The notes under the pieces were generated by a model. The model made no database searches and had not been told where the DNA came from. It saw only the letters and a program-made list of their open reading frames with translations. A stretch of 60,000 bases of DNA from Apostichopus japonicus. Its lineage: Eukaryota; Echinodermata; Holothuroidea; Aspidochirotida; Stichopodidae. The stretch is taken from NCBI RefSeq assembly GCF_037975245.1, contig NC_092580.1, positions 25,342,501 through 25,402,500 on the forward strand. Reading direction: 5' to 3'. Below are positions 26,101 through 31,860 of the stretch, piece after piece. Made by a program: the position numbers and the translations under genes. Every line of letters begins with the position of its first letter. Position 1 is the stretch's first letter.

Positions 26101-28549
26101 GAAGGAGGATGCTCTCCAGTAACCAGCAATGAAGCACCCGTTACGTTCTTGACTGCATAACCATTCGGTATACATGTGACGTTTTGTAACGTGAACGATT
26201 TTGTATCATATGGAACAGTTGAAATTGAAGTGTTTTCAAATTTATTGAGGTTGGAAAGTTCTTGAGGTTGATAGCTGTCACCGATTGCTTGCCAAGTAAG
26301 GTCCACTGAAGGTCGTGCGCCTCTTGCAATACATACAAGAGTATTTGAACGTTCTTCAATTCCAGCCTCCTTGCAAAGATCATACGGTTCCGATTGGCAG
26401 TCCTGTACACTGACAGATTCTAATGGTACTACAATAAAAGAAAGAGACAAACACAAAAACATATGACGTCTTAAACATATATATTTTAGTCATGACATAT
26501 TTTTAATTAAATAATAACAGTTTGGTTGAAGTAAAGACTAATGAGACAATGTAAACATTGATAAAATTTATAGCAAACCTTGCACGGGATTAAATATATT
26601 GAAATAGCCTATATTACAATCTCAACGATAGTCGTGAGATCCGTGCTCGTGTAGCCATGACAAAGGCGACTCTCAACAATTTTGCATATTTGAAGTCGAA
26701 TCGTATCTCTATGGATGTTAAACTCCACCTGACCAGAGCTCTGGTTGCATCTCTTCTTACTTACAATTGTAGCACCTGGACCATATAAGCGGCTGACATG
26801 AATCGCCTTGACGCTTTAGGTAGAGAAATTTGGCGACGTTTGCTTGGTCTCACATGGAAAGACCATGTGTCGAATGATGAACTAAACACGAAGGTCGCGG
26901 GGCGATGGCTGTTCTCTTCTAAAACTGTTCTTCAACATAACGCAAAATGATTCGGACATGCAGTACGTTGTGGAGGCCTTACATGTGCTGTAATCTGTGG
27001 GCTACCCTGTGGTTACAAACGTAAGCCAGGCCGACCGCATTTACGATGGATTGACAATTTAACCAAATGGTCCGGCCGTTCTGCAGCCCAGCTACTCGGA
27101 GATGGCAGGCACCGGATCAACATTATAAAAGGTTACAAACCAAAGATTGTTTATAAACTTCGGGGAGGTCAACGGGCCAGTTTGACTTATGACCAGTGAC
27201 TGATTGATTGAGCCTATGTTCTAAAATCTACAACAACTTACCGATTATAATTATTTTTACGGTTGCCTGCGACGATGTAGCATCCGAGTGAAGAACAGTA
27301 ACACTGTAAATACCATCGTGCTTTGGTTTGGCATGTCTGATTATCATGGAACCGTCTCGTTTCATATCAAACTCGCCAGAGTCTTTACCCGGACCTTTGA
27401 TTTCAGTTCCATCATAACGTAAAAGGGGCGTTCCGCCACTTTCGTACCATCTAACTGAGATGAAATCAGAATCGAAGTCACAAGAAACTTCACCTTGCTC
27501 ATTTACATTCAGTAAGTAACTTTCAGGACAGACAAGTCTGGAGTCAGCTGATGAAAAACAGAAAACTTGTGATGTTATAAAAGAATAGTTCAGTTCATAT
27601 GCAAGAATTTCATGACGTTAACATTGTCCATACATAGCTGAAAAGCGAAAATATAAACCCCATCCAAAACACCCACACACACGCTGCTGAGATATGAAAC
27701 ATGATCCTCAATGCCTTGTAATAGTGCTTTTAGACTACATCGTCCTCTGCAAGGATCAATGTGCGACAGTGTCCTGAGATCAGTTGAACAGTCATATTGA
27801 GTTCACTACCCACTGATCCAGACTTTGAAAAGTGTATTTACTAGAACCAAATATTCTTTTAAGTACAATAAATCTTTTCCATGATCAGTTATTTCATGAC
27901 ATAGATAATTAATATTTAGATAGACAGTGACTTTTATCGTCATGAGCTTTATATTGATACCATAACAAGGATCGCGTGTGATTTTGAAAATTTAAGGGCC
28001 ACTGGATACATTCCAACCGATTCCCAATATCGCAAAATAGTTGTTTTTGTTGGGTTACACTAACAGTAACTATTGGGTTCGAAGTCAGCAATTCATTACA
28101 AGCAAAAGCTAAAAACGTTTAGCATTTATCATTATAAGAAACTAAAAAAGCTGTTAATGCCAAAATGGGGTATATTTTTGGACATCTTTTTCATTTTCGC
28201 TTCACGAAAACTTAATGGTATTGCTTGATGGACGTTTTTCAGCAAATGGTAGTTAGAAAGCAAGTGATTACTGCATGGGATCAATCTTTAATATTTCTGT
28301 GCCCGAAAATATTCCACAATAGCAGTTAGTATATAGACAAAGTGACAAAAATAATAGGTAGAATAGTACCCACAATTTTGAAATATTAACCCTGACAGCT
28401 AACTAGACAACGAATAGAGGACTTGGTAGTACATTCATACCTGAAAACAAATTGTGATCAACAACTTTTTTTTCATAACGCTTACCATTTATTCCATTAA
28501 TTATAAATAATGTTATCAGATGTAAGGGTATCTTCGGTTTCCATTTCAT
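47..28549 (-). CDS. Gene M: Ig-domain transmembrane receptor with a giant microexon-encoded cytoplasmic tail (partial, 3' end outside window)
   Basis: Predicted type I membrane protein, assembled by hand from 66 coding exons with GT-AG borders and matching phases. Order: signal peptide, four Ig domains in three exons, one transmembrane helix, a polar linker, then about 55 small exons coding for short helical segments. The model gives 1609 codons with no stop before the left edge. Intron phases are 1 through the ectodomain and 0 everywhere after the first cytoplasmic exon. The Ig part suggests a surface recognition or adhesion role; the tail is probably an extended helical scaffold (inference). 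I recognise no named family for the tail. A paralogous Ig receptor with a pseudokinase tail lies head to head about 8.7 kb away. Exons were chosen by splice sites, length and pattern, so individual borders may be wrong, especially exons 16-18. Confidence 0.8.
244..297 (-). CDS. Gene M exon 65: array repeat, B-type
   Basis: ISETTFFAQLDKLHDEKK. Acceptor cag, donor gtaaaa. Confidence 0.85.
605..658 (-). CDS. Gene M exon 64: array repeat, A-type
   Basis: ITRDEFVNEVKNCLKENS. Acceptor tag, donor gtaggt. Cys at 13. Confidence 0.86.
964..1017 (-). CDS. Gene M exon 63: array repeat, B-type
   Basis: VNEDVFLTRLNDLFKTGK. Acceptor tag, donor gtataa. Confidence 0.85.
1180..1250 (+). repeat. tRNA-like SINE fragment
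   Basis: A possible anticodon hairpin (ctggg, loop cttgtaa, cccag) is followed by a B-box-like ggttcaaatc. The D-arm and acceptor stem are not intact, so this is a degenerate tRNA-derived repeat inside an intron of gene M, not a functional tRNA. Confidence 0.45.
1648..1701 (-). CDS. Gene M exon 62: array repeat, A-type
   Basis: IETGDYLDTLKIAFERNL. Acceptor cag, donor gtaagt. Position 13 is Ala. Confidence 0.84.
1867..1920 (-). CDS. Gene M exon 61: array repeat, B-type
   Basis: ISLNVFCEQLRMLLKDKK. Acceptor tag, donor gtatac. Confidence 0.84.
2171..2224 (-). CDS. Gene M exon 60: array repeat, A-type
   Basis: LAKHELMEEYLTCLAAKL. Acceptor tag, donor gtgaga. Cys at 13. Confidence 0.86.
2559..2612 (-). 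CDS. Gene M exon 59: array repeat, B-type
   Basis: LKEESFLRHVSSLFIGDK. Acceptor cag, donor gtaaag. Confidence 0.84.
3148..3201 (-). CDS. Gene M exon 58: array repeat, A-type
   Basis: MDTNDLMEKLHECVGKKS. Acceptor cag, donor gtaagt. Cys at 13. Confidence 0.85.
3387..3440 (-). CDS. Gene M exon 57: array repeat, B-type
   Basis: ISEDMFLNQLTNLFVNKK. Acceptor cag, donor gtgact. Close to the B consensus. Confidence 0.87.
3871..3924 (-). CDS. Gene M exon 56: array repeat, A-type
   Basis: IDQPKIVEQLQVCFEKKW. Acceptor cag, donor gtaagt. Cys at 13. Confidence 0.85.
4077..4130 (-). CDS. Gene M exon 55: array repeat, B-type
   Basis: ISQDEFCENLSDLFQQGK. Acceptor cag, donor gtgtgt. Confidence 0.85.
4538..4591 (-). 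CDS. Gene M exon 54: array repeat, A-type
   Basis: LNIEGLTSEMENTLEKEL. Acceptor cag, donor gtgaga. Position 13 is Thr, not Cys. Confidence 0.84.
4715..4768 (-). CDS. Gene M exon 53: array repeat, B-type
   Basis: INQTLFLKELRKASDSGK. Acceptor cag, donor gtaaat. Confidence 0.84.
4986..5039 (-). CDS. Gene M exon 52: array repeat, A-type
   Basis: LDVTGYINEMRSCLQQGL. Donor gtaagt; acceptor ends aag instead of the usual cag or tag. Cys at 13. Source of the relict copy at 5201. Confidence 0.8.
5201..5326 (-). pseudogene. Relict array exon in a local tandem duplication
   Basis: This segment repeats about 125 bp found at 5012-5137: the first half of exon 52 (in transcript sense) and its upstream intron, including the shared string cattcataagcagc. 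The copy keeps the first bases of the exon (CTTGATGAGG...) but has small deletions that shift the frame and bring in a stop, and no matching donor follows. I read it as a recently duplicated, already dead microexon. Confidence 0.65.
5799..5852 (-). CDS. Gene M exon 51: array repeat, B-type
   Basis: LNPELFAEQLFDVVKTSE. Acceptor cag, donor gtatat. Confidence 0.82.
6097..6150 (-). CDS. Gene M exon 50: array repeat, breaks the alternation
   Basis: IDIQFFLSTIHSDLEKKV. Acceptor cag, donor gtaagt. It sits where a B repeat is expected but is followed by another B-like exon, so one A exon may have been lost here. Confidence 0.8.
6385..6438 (-). CDS. Gene M exon 49: array repeat, A-type
   Basis: LQIKNFVEGLKRCLREKL. 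Acceptor cag, donor gtaagc. Cys at 13. Confidence 0.87.
6585..6638 (-). CDS. Gene M exon 48: array repeat, B-type
   Basis: ITTNAFREQLRNLVETKE. Acceptor cag, donor gtaagc. Confidence 0.85.
6876..6929 (-). CDS. Gene M exon 47: array repeat, A-type
   Basis: LSKKDLMREHEACLRENL. Acceptor cag, donor gtgagt. Cys at 13. Confidence 0.86.
7289..7333 (-). CDS. Gene M exon 46: shortened B-type repeat (45 nt)
   Basis: VNDIGFFSQLVSIVK, 15 residues. Acceptor cag, donor gtattt. It lacks the last three residues of a B repeat, so the inter-helix turn here should differ. Confidence 0.75.
8036..8089 (-). CDS. Gene M exon 45: array repeat, A-type
   Basis: LKYEEVTSELKICFKENL. Acceptor cag, donor gtaagt. Cys at 13; close to the A consensus. 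Confidence 0.87.
8296..8349 (-). CDS. Gene M exon 44: array repeat, B-type
   Basis: MTTEGFLGHLLNLLKTNK. Acceptor tag, donor gtaaga. Confidence 0.84.
8976..9029 (-). CDS. Gene M exon 43: array repeat, A-type
   Basis: IEQVNYMGALRNCLIKHL. Acceptor cag, donor gtgagt. Cys at 13. Confidence 0.86.
9113..9166 (-). CDS. Gene M exon 42: array repeat, B-type
   Basis: LQLETYLSQLDSLWNDKK. Acceptor cag, donor gtactt. Confidence 0.83.
9594..9647 (-). CDS. Gene M exon 41: array repeat, A-type
   Basis: IDFKTYRSQLESCIEKKT. Acceptor cag, donor gtgagt. Cys at 13. Confidence 0.85.
9819..9872 (-). CDS. Gene M exon 40: array repeat, B-type
   Basis: ISETIFLQQLMLSLLDTT. Acceptor tag, donor gtaata. Confidence 0.82.
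10006..10059 (-). CDS. Gene M exon 39: array repeat, A-type
   Basis: LDSEGFIGAIRDCMEGKL. Acceptor tag, donor gtaagt. Cys at 13. Confidence 0.85.
10270..10323 (-). CDS. Gene M exon 38: array repeat, B-type (start of strict alternation)
   Basis: ISEETLMSQFQELVKKGK. Acceptor cag, donor gtaagt. Confidence 0.85.
10536..10583 (-). CDS. Gene M exon 37: shortened repeat (48 nt)
   Basis: ISEHIKALQLSRTNDL, 16 residues. Acceptor cag, donor gtaaga. Two residues shorter than standard, as if six bases were lost. Confidence 0.7.
11060..11091. repeat. Perfect 32-bp palindrome
   Basis: The sequence cattcgtttgttgata is followed at once by its exact reverse complement, with no spacer. It lies in the intron between exons 37 and 36 of gene M. 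It could form a hairpin in the pre-mRNA; its origin is unknown. Confidence 0.9.
11123..11176 (-). CDS. Gene M exon 36: array repeat, B-like
   Basis: ITEQQLLSQLCQIHVGGK. Acceptor cag, donor gtacta. Ends Gly-Lys as B repeats often do. Confidence 0.78.
11653..11706 (-). CDS. Gene M exon 35: array repeat
   Basis: VKRSHVVEGLQDSLKNKL. Acceptor tag, donor gtgagt. A-like. Confidence 0.78.
12093..12146 (-). CDS. Gene M exon 34: array repeat
   Basis: LTYKEYTDELESSVDNNW. Acceptor cag, donor gtaagt. A-like, with Ser at 13. Confidence 0.78.
12241..12294 (-). CDS. Gene M exon 33: array repeat, Tyr-rich
   Basis: GNEVYYCYQMNYLLKNRQ. Acceptor cag, donor gtaaga. Four Tyr in one exon is unusual for the array and could be a phosphorylation site cluster; no defined ITAM or ITIM is present. 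Confidence 0.7.
12645..12698 (-). CDS. Gene M exon 32: array repeat, A-type
   Basis: IKKEEMMDELRRCAMENL. Acceptor tag, donor gtaaga. Earliest repeat with Cys at 13. Confidence 0.8.
12995..13048 (-). CDS. Gene M exon 31: array repeat
   Basis: IQISEYMGQLTKSVKDNL. Acceptor cag, donor gtatga. Confidence 0.78.
13157..13210 (-). CDS. Gene M exon 30: array repeat
   Basis: ITEIDYFRILEAALNEKQ. Acceptor cag, donor gtgatt. Tyr at 6, Leu at 10. Confidence 0.78.
13527..13580 (-). CDS. Gene M exon 29: array repeat
   Basis: LCQEFLFQILREAVVREK. Acceptor cag, donor gtaatc. Confidence 0.75.
13754..13807 (-). CDS. Gene M exon 28: array repeat with a Pro
   Basis: LTKSVFTELPRYSQTEGC. Acceptor cag, donor gtaagt. 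Pro at 10 should break the helix; this is the most divergent repeat in the array. Confidence 0.7.
14024..14077 (-). CDS. Gene M exon 27: array repeat
   Basis: IEIEECMEMLQSGLDKHK. Acceptor tag, donor gtagga. Cys in place of the usual aromatic at 6. Confidence 0.7.
14263..14316 (-). CDS. Gene M exon 26: start of the regular 54-nt array
   Basis: EITSVFVRMLLFSVEKKL. Acceptor cag, donor gtgaga. Phe at 6, Leu at 10, Leu at 18. Confidence 0.75.
14850..14921 (-). CDS. Gene M exon 25: 24-residue segment
   Basis: 72 nt starting IREHAIFKENISKILEDS and ending KPTKEE. Acceptor cag, donor gtaatt. It looks like a standard repeat plus a polar extension, and it marks the end of the irregular-length region. 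Confidence 0.65.
15490..15508 (+). repeat. Poly-G run in a gene M intron
   Basis: A G-rich run (gagagggggggggggaggg region) in the intron between exons 25 and 24. Nothing else is recognisable in the rest of that 677-nt intron. Confidence 0.6.
15599..15655 (-). CDS. Gene M exon 24: 19-residue segment
   Basis: GNFMTELKAFLKTIAEKVL. Acceptor tag, donor gtaagt. 57 nt, strongly amphipathic. Confidence 0.7.
15949..15996 (-). CDS. Gene M exon 23: 16-residue segment
   Basis: IKYIKIVQAIQERFGE. Acceptor cag, donor gtaaga. Confidence 0.65.
16412..16474 (-). CDS. Gene M exon 22: 21-residue segment
   Basis: 63 nt starting LDVTEQHRNVSYIAATNA. Acceptor tag, donor gtaaga. Three residues longer than the standard repeat. 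Confidence 0.6.
16626..16679 (-). CDS. Gene M exon 21: 18-residue segment
   Basis: ELSSEAVDALVQYAILKP. Acceptor cag, donor gtaagt. Leu at 10 is kept; position 6 is Ala. Confidence 0.7.
17018..17068 (-). CDS. Gene M exon 20: 17-residue segment
   Basis: HKIDELLKSMDVNKSQK. Acceptor cag, donor gtaagc. 51 nt. Confidence 0.6.
17240..17287 (-). CDS. Gene M exon 19: 16-residue segment
   Basis: ITAREFATITSPLRES. Acceptor cag, donor gtgagt. Starts like a repeat (I-T-x-x-x-F) but has a Pro in the second half. Confidence 0.65.
17288..18482 (-). other. Large gene M intron, no recognised content
   Basis: At about 1.2 kb this is the longest intron of the helical region. Parts (about 17530-17850 and 18100-18350) are less AT-rich than the neighbours and look like decayed mobile DNA, but I could identify no coding motif or terminal repeat. 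Confidence 0.5.
18483..18533 (-). CDS. Gene M exon 18: 17-residue segment, ambiguous donor
   Basis: VSEKCLEIATQQYLQKK with donor gttggt (51 nt, in frame). A better-looking donor, gtaata, lies 4 nt further on but would make 55 nt and break the frame. The in-frame site is preferred because every neighbour is phase 0. Confidence 0.5.
18966..19019 (-). CDS. Gene M exon 17: 18-residue segment
   Basis: KSSTETVEILRIIAEKKQ. Acceptor cag; donor gtttgg is weak, but size and pattern match the family. Confidence 0.6.
19390..19437 (-). CDS. Gene M exon 16: 16-residue segment (weak)
   Basis: ELIWILECLELEKEEN. Acceptor tag after a pyrimidine-rich tract; donor gtggtt is poor. Included because length, phase and amphipathic pattern fit. 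Confidence 0.45.
19718..19777 (-). CDS. Gene M exon 15: 20-residue segment
   Basis: KENTVRLLGVFVKDTQLQDE. Acceptor cag, donor gtcagt, which is less usual. 60 nt, phase 0. Confidence 0.6.
20443..20496 (-). CDS. Gene M exon 14: 18-residue helical segment
   Basis: VQKERFKDELDKFIAKHG. Acceptor cag, donor gtatgc. First exon of the canonical 54-nt size, with Phe at 6 and Leu at 10 as in the distal array. Confidence 0.75.
20783..20830 (-). CDS. Gene M exon 13: first helical segment
   Basis: 16 codons: EEFNKKFRAIFEMESQ. Acceptor cag, donor gtgagg. Amphipathic, with Phe at 3, 7 and 11. Confidence 0.7.
21032..21058 (-). CDS. Gene M exon 12: 27-nt microexon
   Basis: Nine codons, SDKAQKKLQ, with cag acceptor and gtaaga donor. 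It is the shortest exon in the gene and keeps the frame. It may join the Lys-rich linker to the helical region. Confidence 0.6.
21233..21289 (-). CDS. Gene M exon 11: very Lys-rich exon
   Basis: 19 codons: KVKTPDKKKKEKNKSTKPK. Acceptor cag, donor gtaaac. Ten of 19 residues are Lys. It could act as a nuclear-localisation or acidic-lipid binding patch, but it may simply be a linker like exons 8 and 10. Confidence 0.75.
21470..21526 (-). CDS. Gene M exon 10: Lys/Asp-rich linker
   Basis: 19 codons: KTDTTDTESKDKKKDTKQK. Acceptor cag, donor gtacta. Paralogue of exon 8. Confidence 0.75.
22105..22194 (-). CDS. Gene M exon 9: acidic linker exon
   Basis: 30 codons starting NADETTVDVEKASFTERDKL. Acceptor tag, donor gtaaat. 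Paralogue of exon 7. Confidence 0.7.
22545..22601 (-). CDS. Gene M exon 8: Lys/Asp-rich linker, duplicate of exon 10
   Basis: 19 codons: ETDMAATESKDKNKDTKQK. Acceptor cag, donor gtacat. About 14 of 19 residues match exon 10. Confidence 0.75.
23076..23120. repeat. TA microsatellite
   Basis: Pure TA dinucleotide repeat of about 45 bp in the second copy of the duplication; the first copy has only a short tatatat at the matching place (near 21991), so it expanded after duplication. Confidence 0.9.
23216..23305 (-). CDS. Gene M exon 7: acidic linker exon, duplicate of exon 9
   Basis: 30 codons starting NADETDLEVGGASTNEKKEE, polar and probably disordered. Acceptor cag, donor gtttct (weak). It shares its first five residues and its position with exon 9; both lie in a 1.07-kb tandem duplication. 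Confidence 0.65.
23574..23647 (-). CDS. Gene M exon 6: cytoplasmic juxtamembrane exon, phase 1 to phase 0 switch
   Basis: 74 nt, acceptor cag, donor gtacaa. It reads GIFKREAKQSEETENRLLPF followed by GQAQM: charged, no clear domain. It switches the frame from phase 1 (ectodomain style) to phase 0, and all later exons keep phase 0. Confidence 0.75.
24603..24734 (-). CDS. Gene M exon 5: stalk and transmembrane helix
   Basis: A phase 1-1 exon of 132 nt. A short polar stalk (KVKCMDDPVTEKKGKG) leads into an uninterrupted hydrophobic stretch of about 23 residues starting VLIAGLLIVF, closed by the stop-transfer sequence WTRKKG. Orientation is Ig domains outside, the rest inside. It is the only strong membrane segment in the model apart from the signal peptide. 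Confidence 0.9.
24985..25323 (-). CDS. Gene M exon 4: membrane-proximal Ig domain
   Basis: A phase 1-1 exon of 113 codons. It contains the core SLTCSVSGLRPPVELTMTN and, near the end, IGCDGTASLTCSARPDKF followed by a strand-G-like ITITTG. The RPPVEL motif matches RPSVDL in exon 3 and RPPVTL in Ig domain 4 of gene P, which supports common ancestry of the ectodomains. The Trp expected after the motif is replaced by Met. Confidence 0.85.
25802..26428 (-). CDS. Gene M exon 3: two Ig domains in one exon
   Basis: A single 627-nt phase 1-1 exon codes for two consecutive Ig domains. The first has the core LVCIARGARPSVDLTWQA and a later Cys in LQNVTCIPNG. The second starts after LLVTGEHPP and has QLQIKCPPDS, then DISYKQDGIYKCISSDGT, the canonical DxGxYxC. 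Several N-x-S/T sequons are present (NTS, NVT). The other Ig domains here have one exon each, so this looks like loss of a phase-1 intron between two domains. Confidence 0.85.
26600..27205 (+). mobile_element. RTE-like LINE 3' fragment in gene M intron 2
   Basis: In forward frames the text reads REIRARVAMTKATLNNF, LHLTRALVASLLTYNCSTWT, then DALGREIWRRLLGLTWKDH and KPGRPHLRWIDNLTKW. This is the typical end of RTE-type LINE polymerases after the palm. Stops interrupt it, so it is dead. It is antisense to gene M and lies between the exon of Ig 1 and the exon of Ig 2-3. Confidence 0.75.
27242..27547 (-). CDS. Gene M exon 2: Ig domain 1 (V-like)
   Basis: A phase 1-1 exon of 102 codons. Strand B has VSCDF, strand C has VRWYESGG, and the late part has HAKPKHDGIYSVTV, matching the DxGxYxC region of V-type Ig domains. 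The residue aligned with the second canonical Cys is Ser (IYSV), so the usual intrasheet disulfide is missing in this domain. The exon joins cleanly to the signal exon and to exon 3. Confidence 0.8.
28486..28549 (-). CDS. Gene M exon 1: signal peptide
   Basis: Starts ATG and reads MKWKPKIPLHLITLFIINGI then NG: basic N-terminus, hydrophobic core and small residues before a likely cleavage site. The donor is gtaagc, phase 1. The ATG is immediately preceded by a good acceptor (tctttttacag), so an upstream untranslated exon and a 5' UTR intron are likely; I could not locate that exon. Confidence 0.75.
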
Positions 28550-28659
28550 CTGTAAAAAGAAAACACAGAAGACAATATTATGTAAAAAAATATAAAGAGT
28601 TAGTTAATCAACCATAACTCCCGCTTTTTCATAGCATTTTGTTAATATCGTGATCTTTT

Positions 28660-30360
28660 TATAGCATTTGTTGTGAAGCAAGAGCTACCAGTGGCAAAAA
28701 CACTCCGGAAAAGTTACGTAAATTTTCATGGTTGTAGGCAGGGTGACCCTCTGTCCCCTTATTTATTCTTTCTGCTGAACTTTTGAATAGCCTCGTTAAC
28801 AGTGATGATTCTATTCGTGGTATTGATATTGGGGTACAGACTTTCAAAACTGTTCTATACGTAGACGATACAACCTTTTTATGCATGGTGACAGTACTTC
28901 TTTCAATAGGGTTATGGTGCAACTTGACTATTTTAGAGATTTGTCTGGTCTCAAATTGAATTTGGACAAGTCCCTTTTAGTGGGACTGGGTAGTTTGAGA
29001 GGGCTTTCCATTCCAATTGATAAGAAGTATGCTATTCGTTGGAAAACAGGTGAAAATTGCACCCTTTTAGGAATTGTTTTCAATACAGATTTGGGGGGCA
29101 TGGTTAAAAAAATTACGATAAAGCATTGAATAAAATTTCAAATGTGATAACATTTTGGGAAAAGCGGTATCTTACAGCTTTTGGTCGTATTAAAATTGTT
29201 AAGTCTCTTATGTTACCATGTTTCAACTATTATATTATGTCACTTCCGCTGCCTGACTTGGAAATAGGGTAAATTCTCTATTTTTCCGTTTCGTATGGAA
29301 AAATAAACCAGACCCTATAAGCCGTAAACAATTAAAGCTCAGTTATGCAGAAAGAGGGTTGAAAATGATAGATCTTTTTAAACACTGCGAGGCACTCAAA
29401 ATAAGCCATTTTGATCATTTAAGCTTCAGCTCTAGTTATTTACGTAAGTATAATATTTGCACCGACATGTTTTTTACCAATGAGGATTTCTATATAAAAT
29501 TAGCTAGTTGGAGATCTGCTAACCCTTTTTGGAGAAATCTCTTCGAAATAACAAATATATTAATTCGAGATGAGCTATCTACCATTAATAATGATGCCAC
29601 CATATTAACTTTGCCTCTCTGGAATAATGGGCTGATTGAAATTGGTAACAGTCCAGTGTATTACAAGCGCTGGTGTGACAAATGTATCCGTTTTGTTTGC
29701 GATTTTGTCACAGGTGATGGCAGTTTTTATAGTTTTGAAAAATTCATCCATGGAATGGACCTGCTCTGGATGGGAATATGGATATTGCTTTTCCAAACAA
29801 TTGCTACTATAAAAATGCTTTACAATGGTATGTTCCGTTCGAAAGATAGTTACAACAAGTTACTACTGGAATCGAAGTTGATTCAGAAATGGTGTGGTAC
29901 CCTCGATATTACTGAGGAAGATTGGTCTTTTTATTGTTCAGTGCCATTCAAGTGTTTTAGTGATGTTAATTTGAGGTGGTTTCAGTATAGGCTGCTTCAG
30001 AGGATTATCCCGTCCAATAAGTACGTGCATTTGATAAAAGCAATTACTCATGATACTTGTAATTTTTGTCTTAGGTATGTTGAGACAATAGAATATTTGT
30101 TCTATTATTGCCCACTCTCAGTTAGGCTTCGGTATCATCTACAAACTATGTTAAATAATAAAGATATTGGTATAGTACTAGACATTAAGACAGTGTTGTT
30201 TGGTGCGGACTTTGCCAGAGAGTTGAATTTGCTTATAAATTTAGTTAAGAAATTCTACTTTCCATTACAAAAAACATTTTGCTGTGTAATATGAAAAGCA
30301 GTGTTTGGAGGAAATATTGGTACCTTTGGTATAATTTTTTACAACTTCAGAATATATTAA
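28660..30360 (+). mobile_element. Tx1/L1-like LINE, 5'-truncated and decayed
   Basis: Fragments in order: HGCRQGDPLSPYLFFLL, the palm box YVDDTTFL (normally YADD), SGLKLNLDKSLLVGLGS, then a long open stretch (29359-30294) with SYAERGLKMIDL just before it and FCLRYVETIEYLFYYCP near its end. The order and motifs match the C-terminal half of Tx1/L1-type polymerases. Frames are broken at least twice. The element sits just upstream of gene M and has the opposite orientation. Confidence 0.8.
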
Positions 30361-30888
30361 AATAAATACTTTTTAGTTTCATCTAGGAATTTTCCCTAAG
30401 TCACCACTAGAGTGCTATATTATGTGAAGTCATAGTTGCAAGAGAAATACAAAAAGAGAAAGAACAAAAAAAAAAAAAGTTTCGTAAATCTTTTATGTTT
30501 CAAATATTGATCTAACATAACATGATGATATTATTGTAGTTCGAGTTTCATGAACAGGTAAGCTAGTTCGGACTTTTATTTTATAGGGTCGAATTGAACT
30601 CGGACTAGTGTTGCCATGAACTAGGACTCGTGTTAAACCCGGAGCGCTCTGCACCAGACGAATGGTTGAATTAAACTTATGATTTGTTTTGCTTTACTGA
30701 TGCAAAAAATGTGTAGATACAGAAGTACACTCACCCTGTAGTTATCAATAATCAACTTGACGTTTGTGCATGTTTATATTCTAAGCAATTCTAAGTAAAC
30801 CAGAACTAACTGGACACAAAAATTATGTATGATGTTTTGTTAATCATCACCCATCATGTAGGACAAACGGCAAGATTTACTGCGGTAG

Positions 30889-31480
30889 TAATATGAGACT
30901 AAACAACCTTGATAAATGTCAACGAGGATTAGAAGAAAGGAGTCGTATAATAATGAACCCTGTCTGATATAAACGCATGTTGAAAAATCATTAGTATCTA
31001 CACTTACTTTGACTTTTAGCTGTACCAGTTGTCGAATATGACTGTATGAAGGACATATCTCACTATGCGAGGCCCAAATTTAGCTCCGTGTTCTATTGTG
31101 TATAGAATGTCAATGCGTTACAAGGTGTGTGTATAACAATTTTACAGTATCTGTATAAGGATGCTCATAACCTAGACTAAAGTTCAAGTTATTTATTTAC
31201 ATATCTGTGAAATATAACACAACAAGCAGAGTTCACAAGTAACTTTACAGTGTTAAAGATAGCATATACATTCAGTTTACTGTGTTCAGTATATTTATAA
31301 TTGGTTTAAGAAACAGTACAATTTCTTGAAATCATATTATTTATGTATTACATAGATTAATTTATGAAATCTTTAAGACTTCCCCGAAGACAGTCTATAC
31401 AAAACTATAATGAAACCGAAACAGAAACTGCTCAGAAGTAATGTAAATATTATCAGTTAATATCTCTTATGCAAACTTAC
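30889..31480. repeat. Direct repeat copy 1 of an intergenic sequence
   Basis: It matches 32345-32820 in blocks: taatatgagact, acgaggattag, ttgtcgaatatgact, ggacatatctca, ccgtgttctattgt and, at the end, aatattatcag. The order is the same in both copies. No coding potential seen. Confidence 0.7.
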
Positions 31481-31660
31481 TAACGTATGTCTACTCCAAT
31501 AGCAGCTATGCTATATGCAACCACACTGCACAATTTGAAAGCGCACTGATTTAAACAAACTGAACCAACATATGGAACAATTGCAATAAAGATGAGCTGT
31601 GTTTATACAATCTTCTATCGTAGTATTTGATAGTGATATCATATACGATTCTGTCATATA

Positions 31661-31860
31661 CACTGTAAAAAAATATATGTAATTTTACAAGAAAAGTACT
31701 GTCAAAAAGTTTCACACAATACTTTTTACATTTTTGGGCAGTCTGTCAAATTCCTTATTAAATTTAATTTAACAGTCTTACCAAAAATGTCATAAAATAT
31801 GTGTTAAAAATGTTGTCAGTACCTTTTACTGCAAAATTACAGATTCTTTACTGCAAGTGA
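31661..31860. mobile_element. MITE-like element with imperfect inverted ends
   Basis: The left arm tgtaattttacaagaaaagt (31678 onward) is complementary, with few mismatches, to the right arm around 31817-31841 (cagtaccttttactgcaaaa then ttaca). There is no coding capacity in the 115-bp middle. It lies between the two direct-repeat copies. Confidence 0.55.

Noticed and set aside
47-28549. CRISPR-like interpretation of the regular spacing of 54-nt blocks
   Set aside because: Blocks are not identical in sequence, spacing varies, splice sites border each block, and the genome is eukaryotic.
29359-30294. 311-codon ORF as a host gene
   Set aside because: It is the C-terminal part of the Tx1/L1-like LINE; upstream frames carry its palm motifs.
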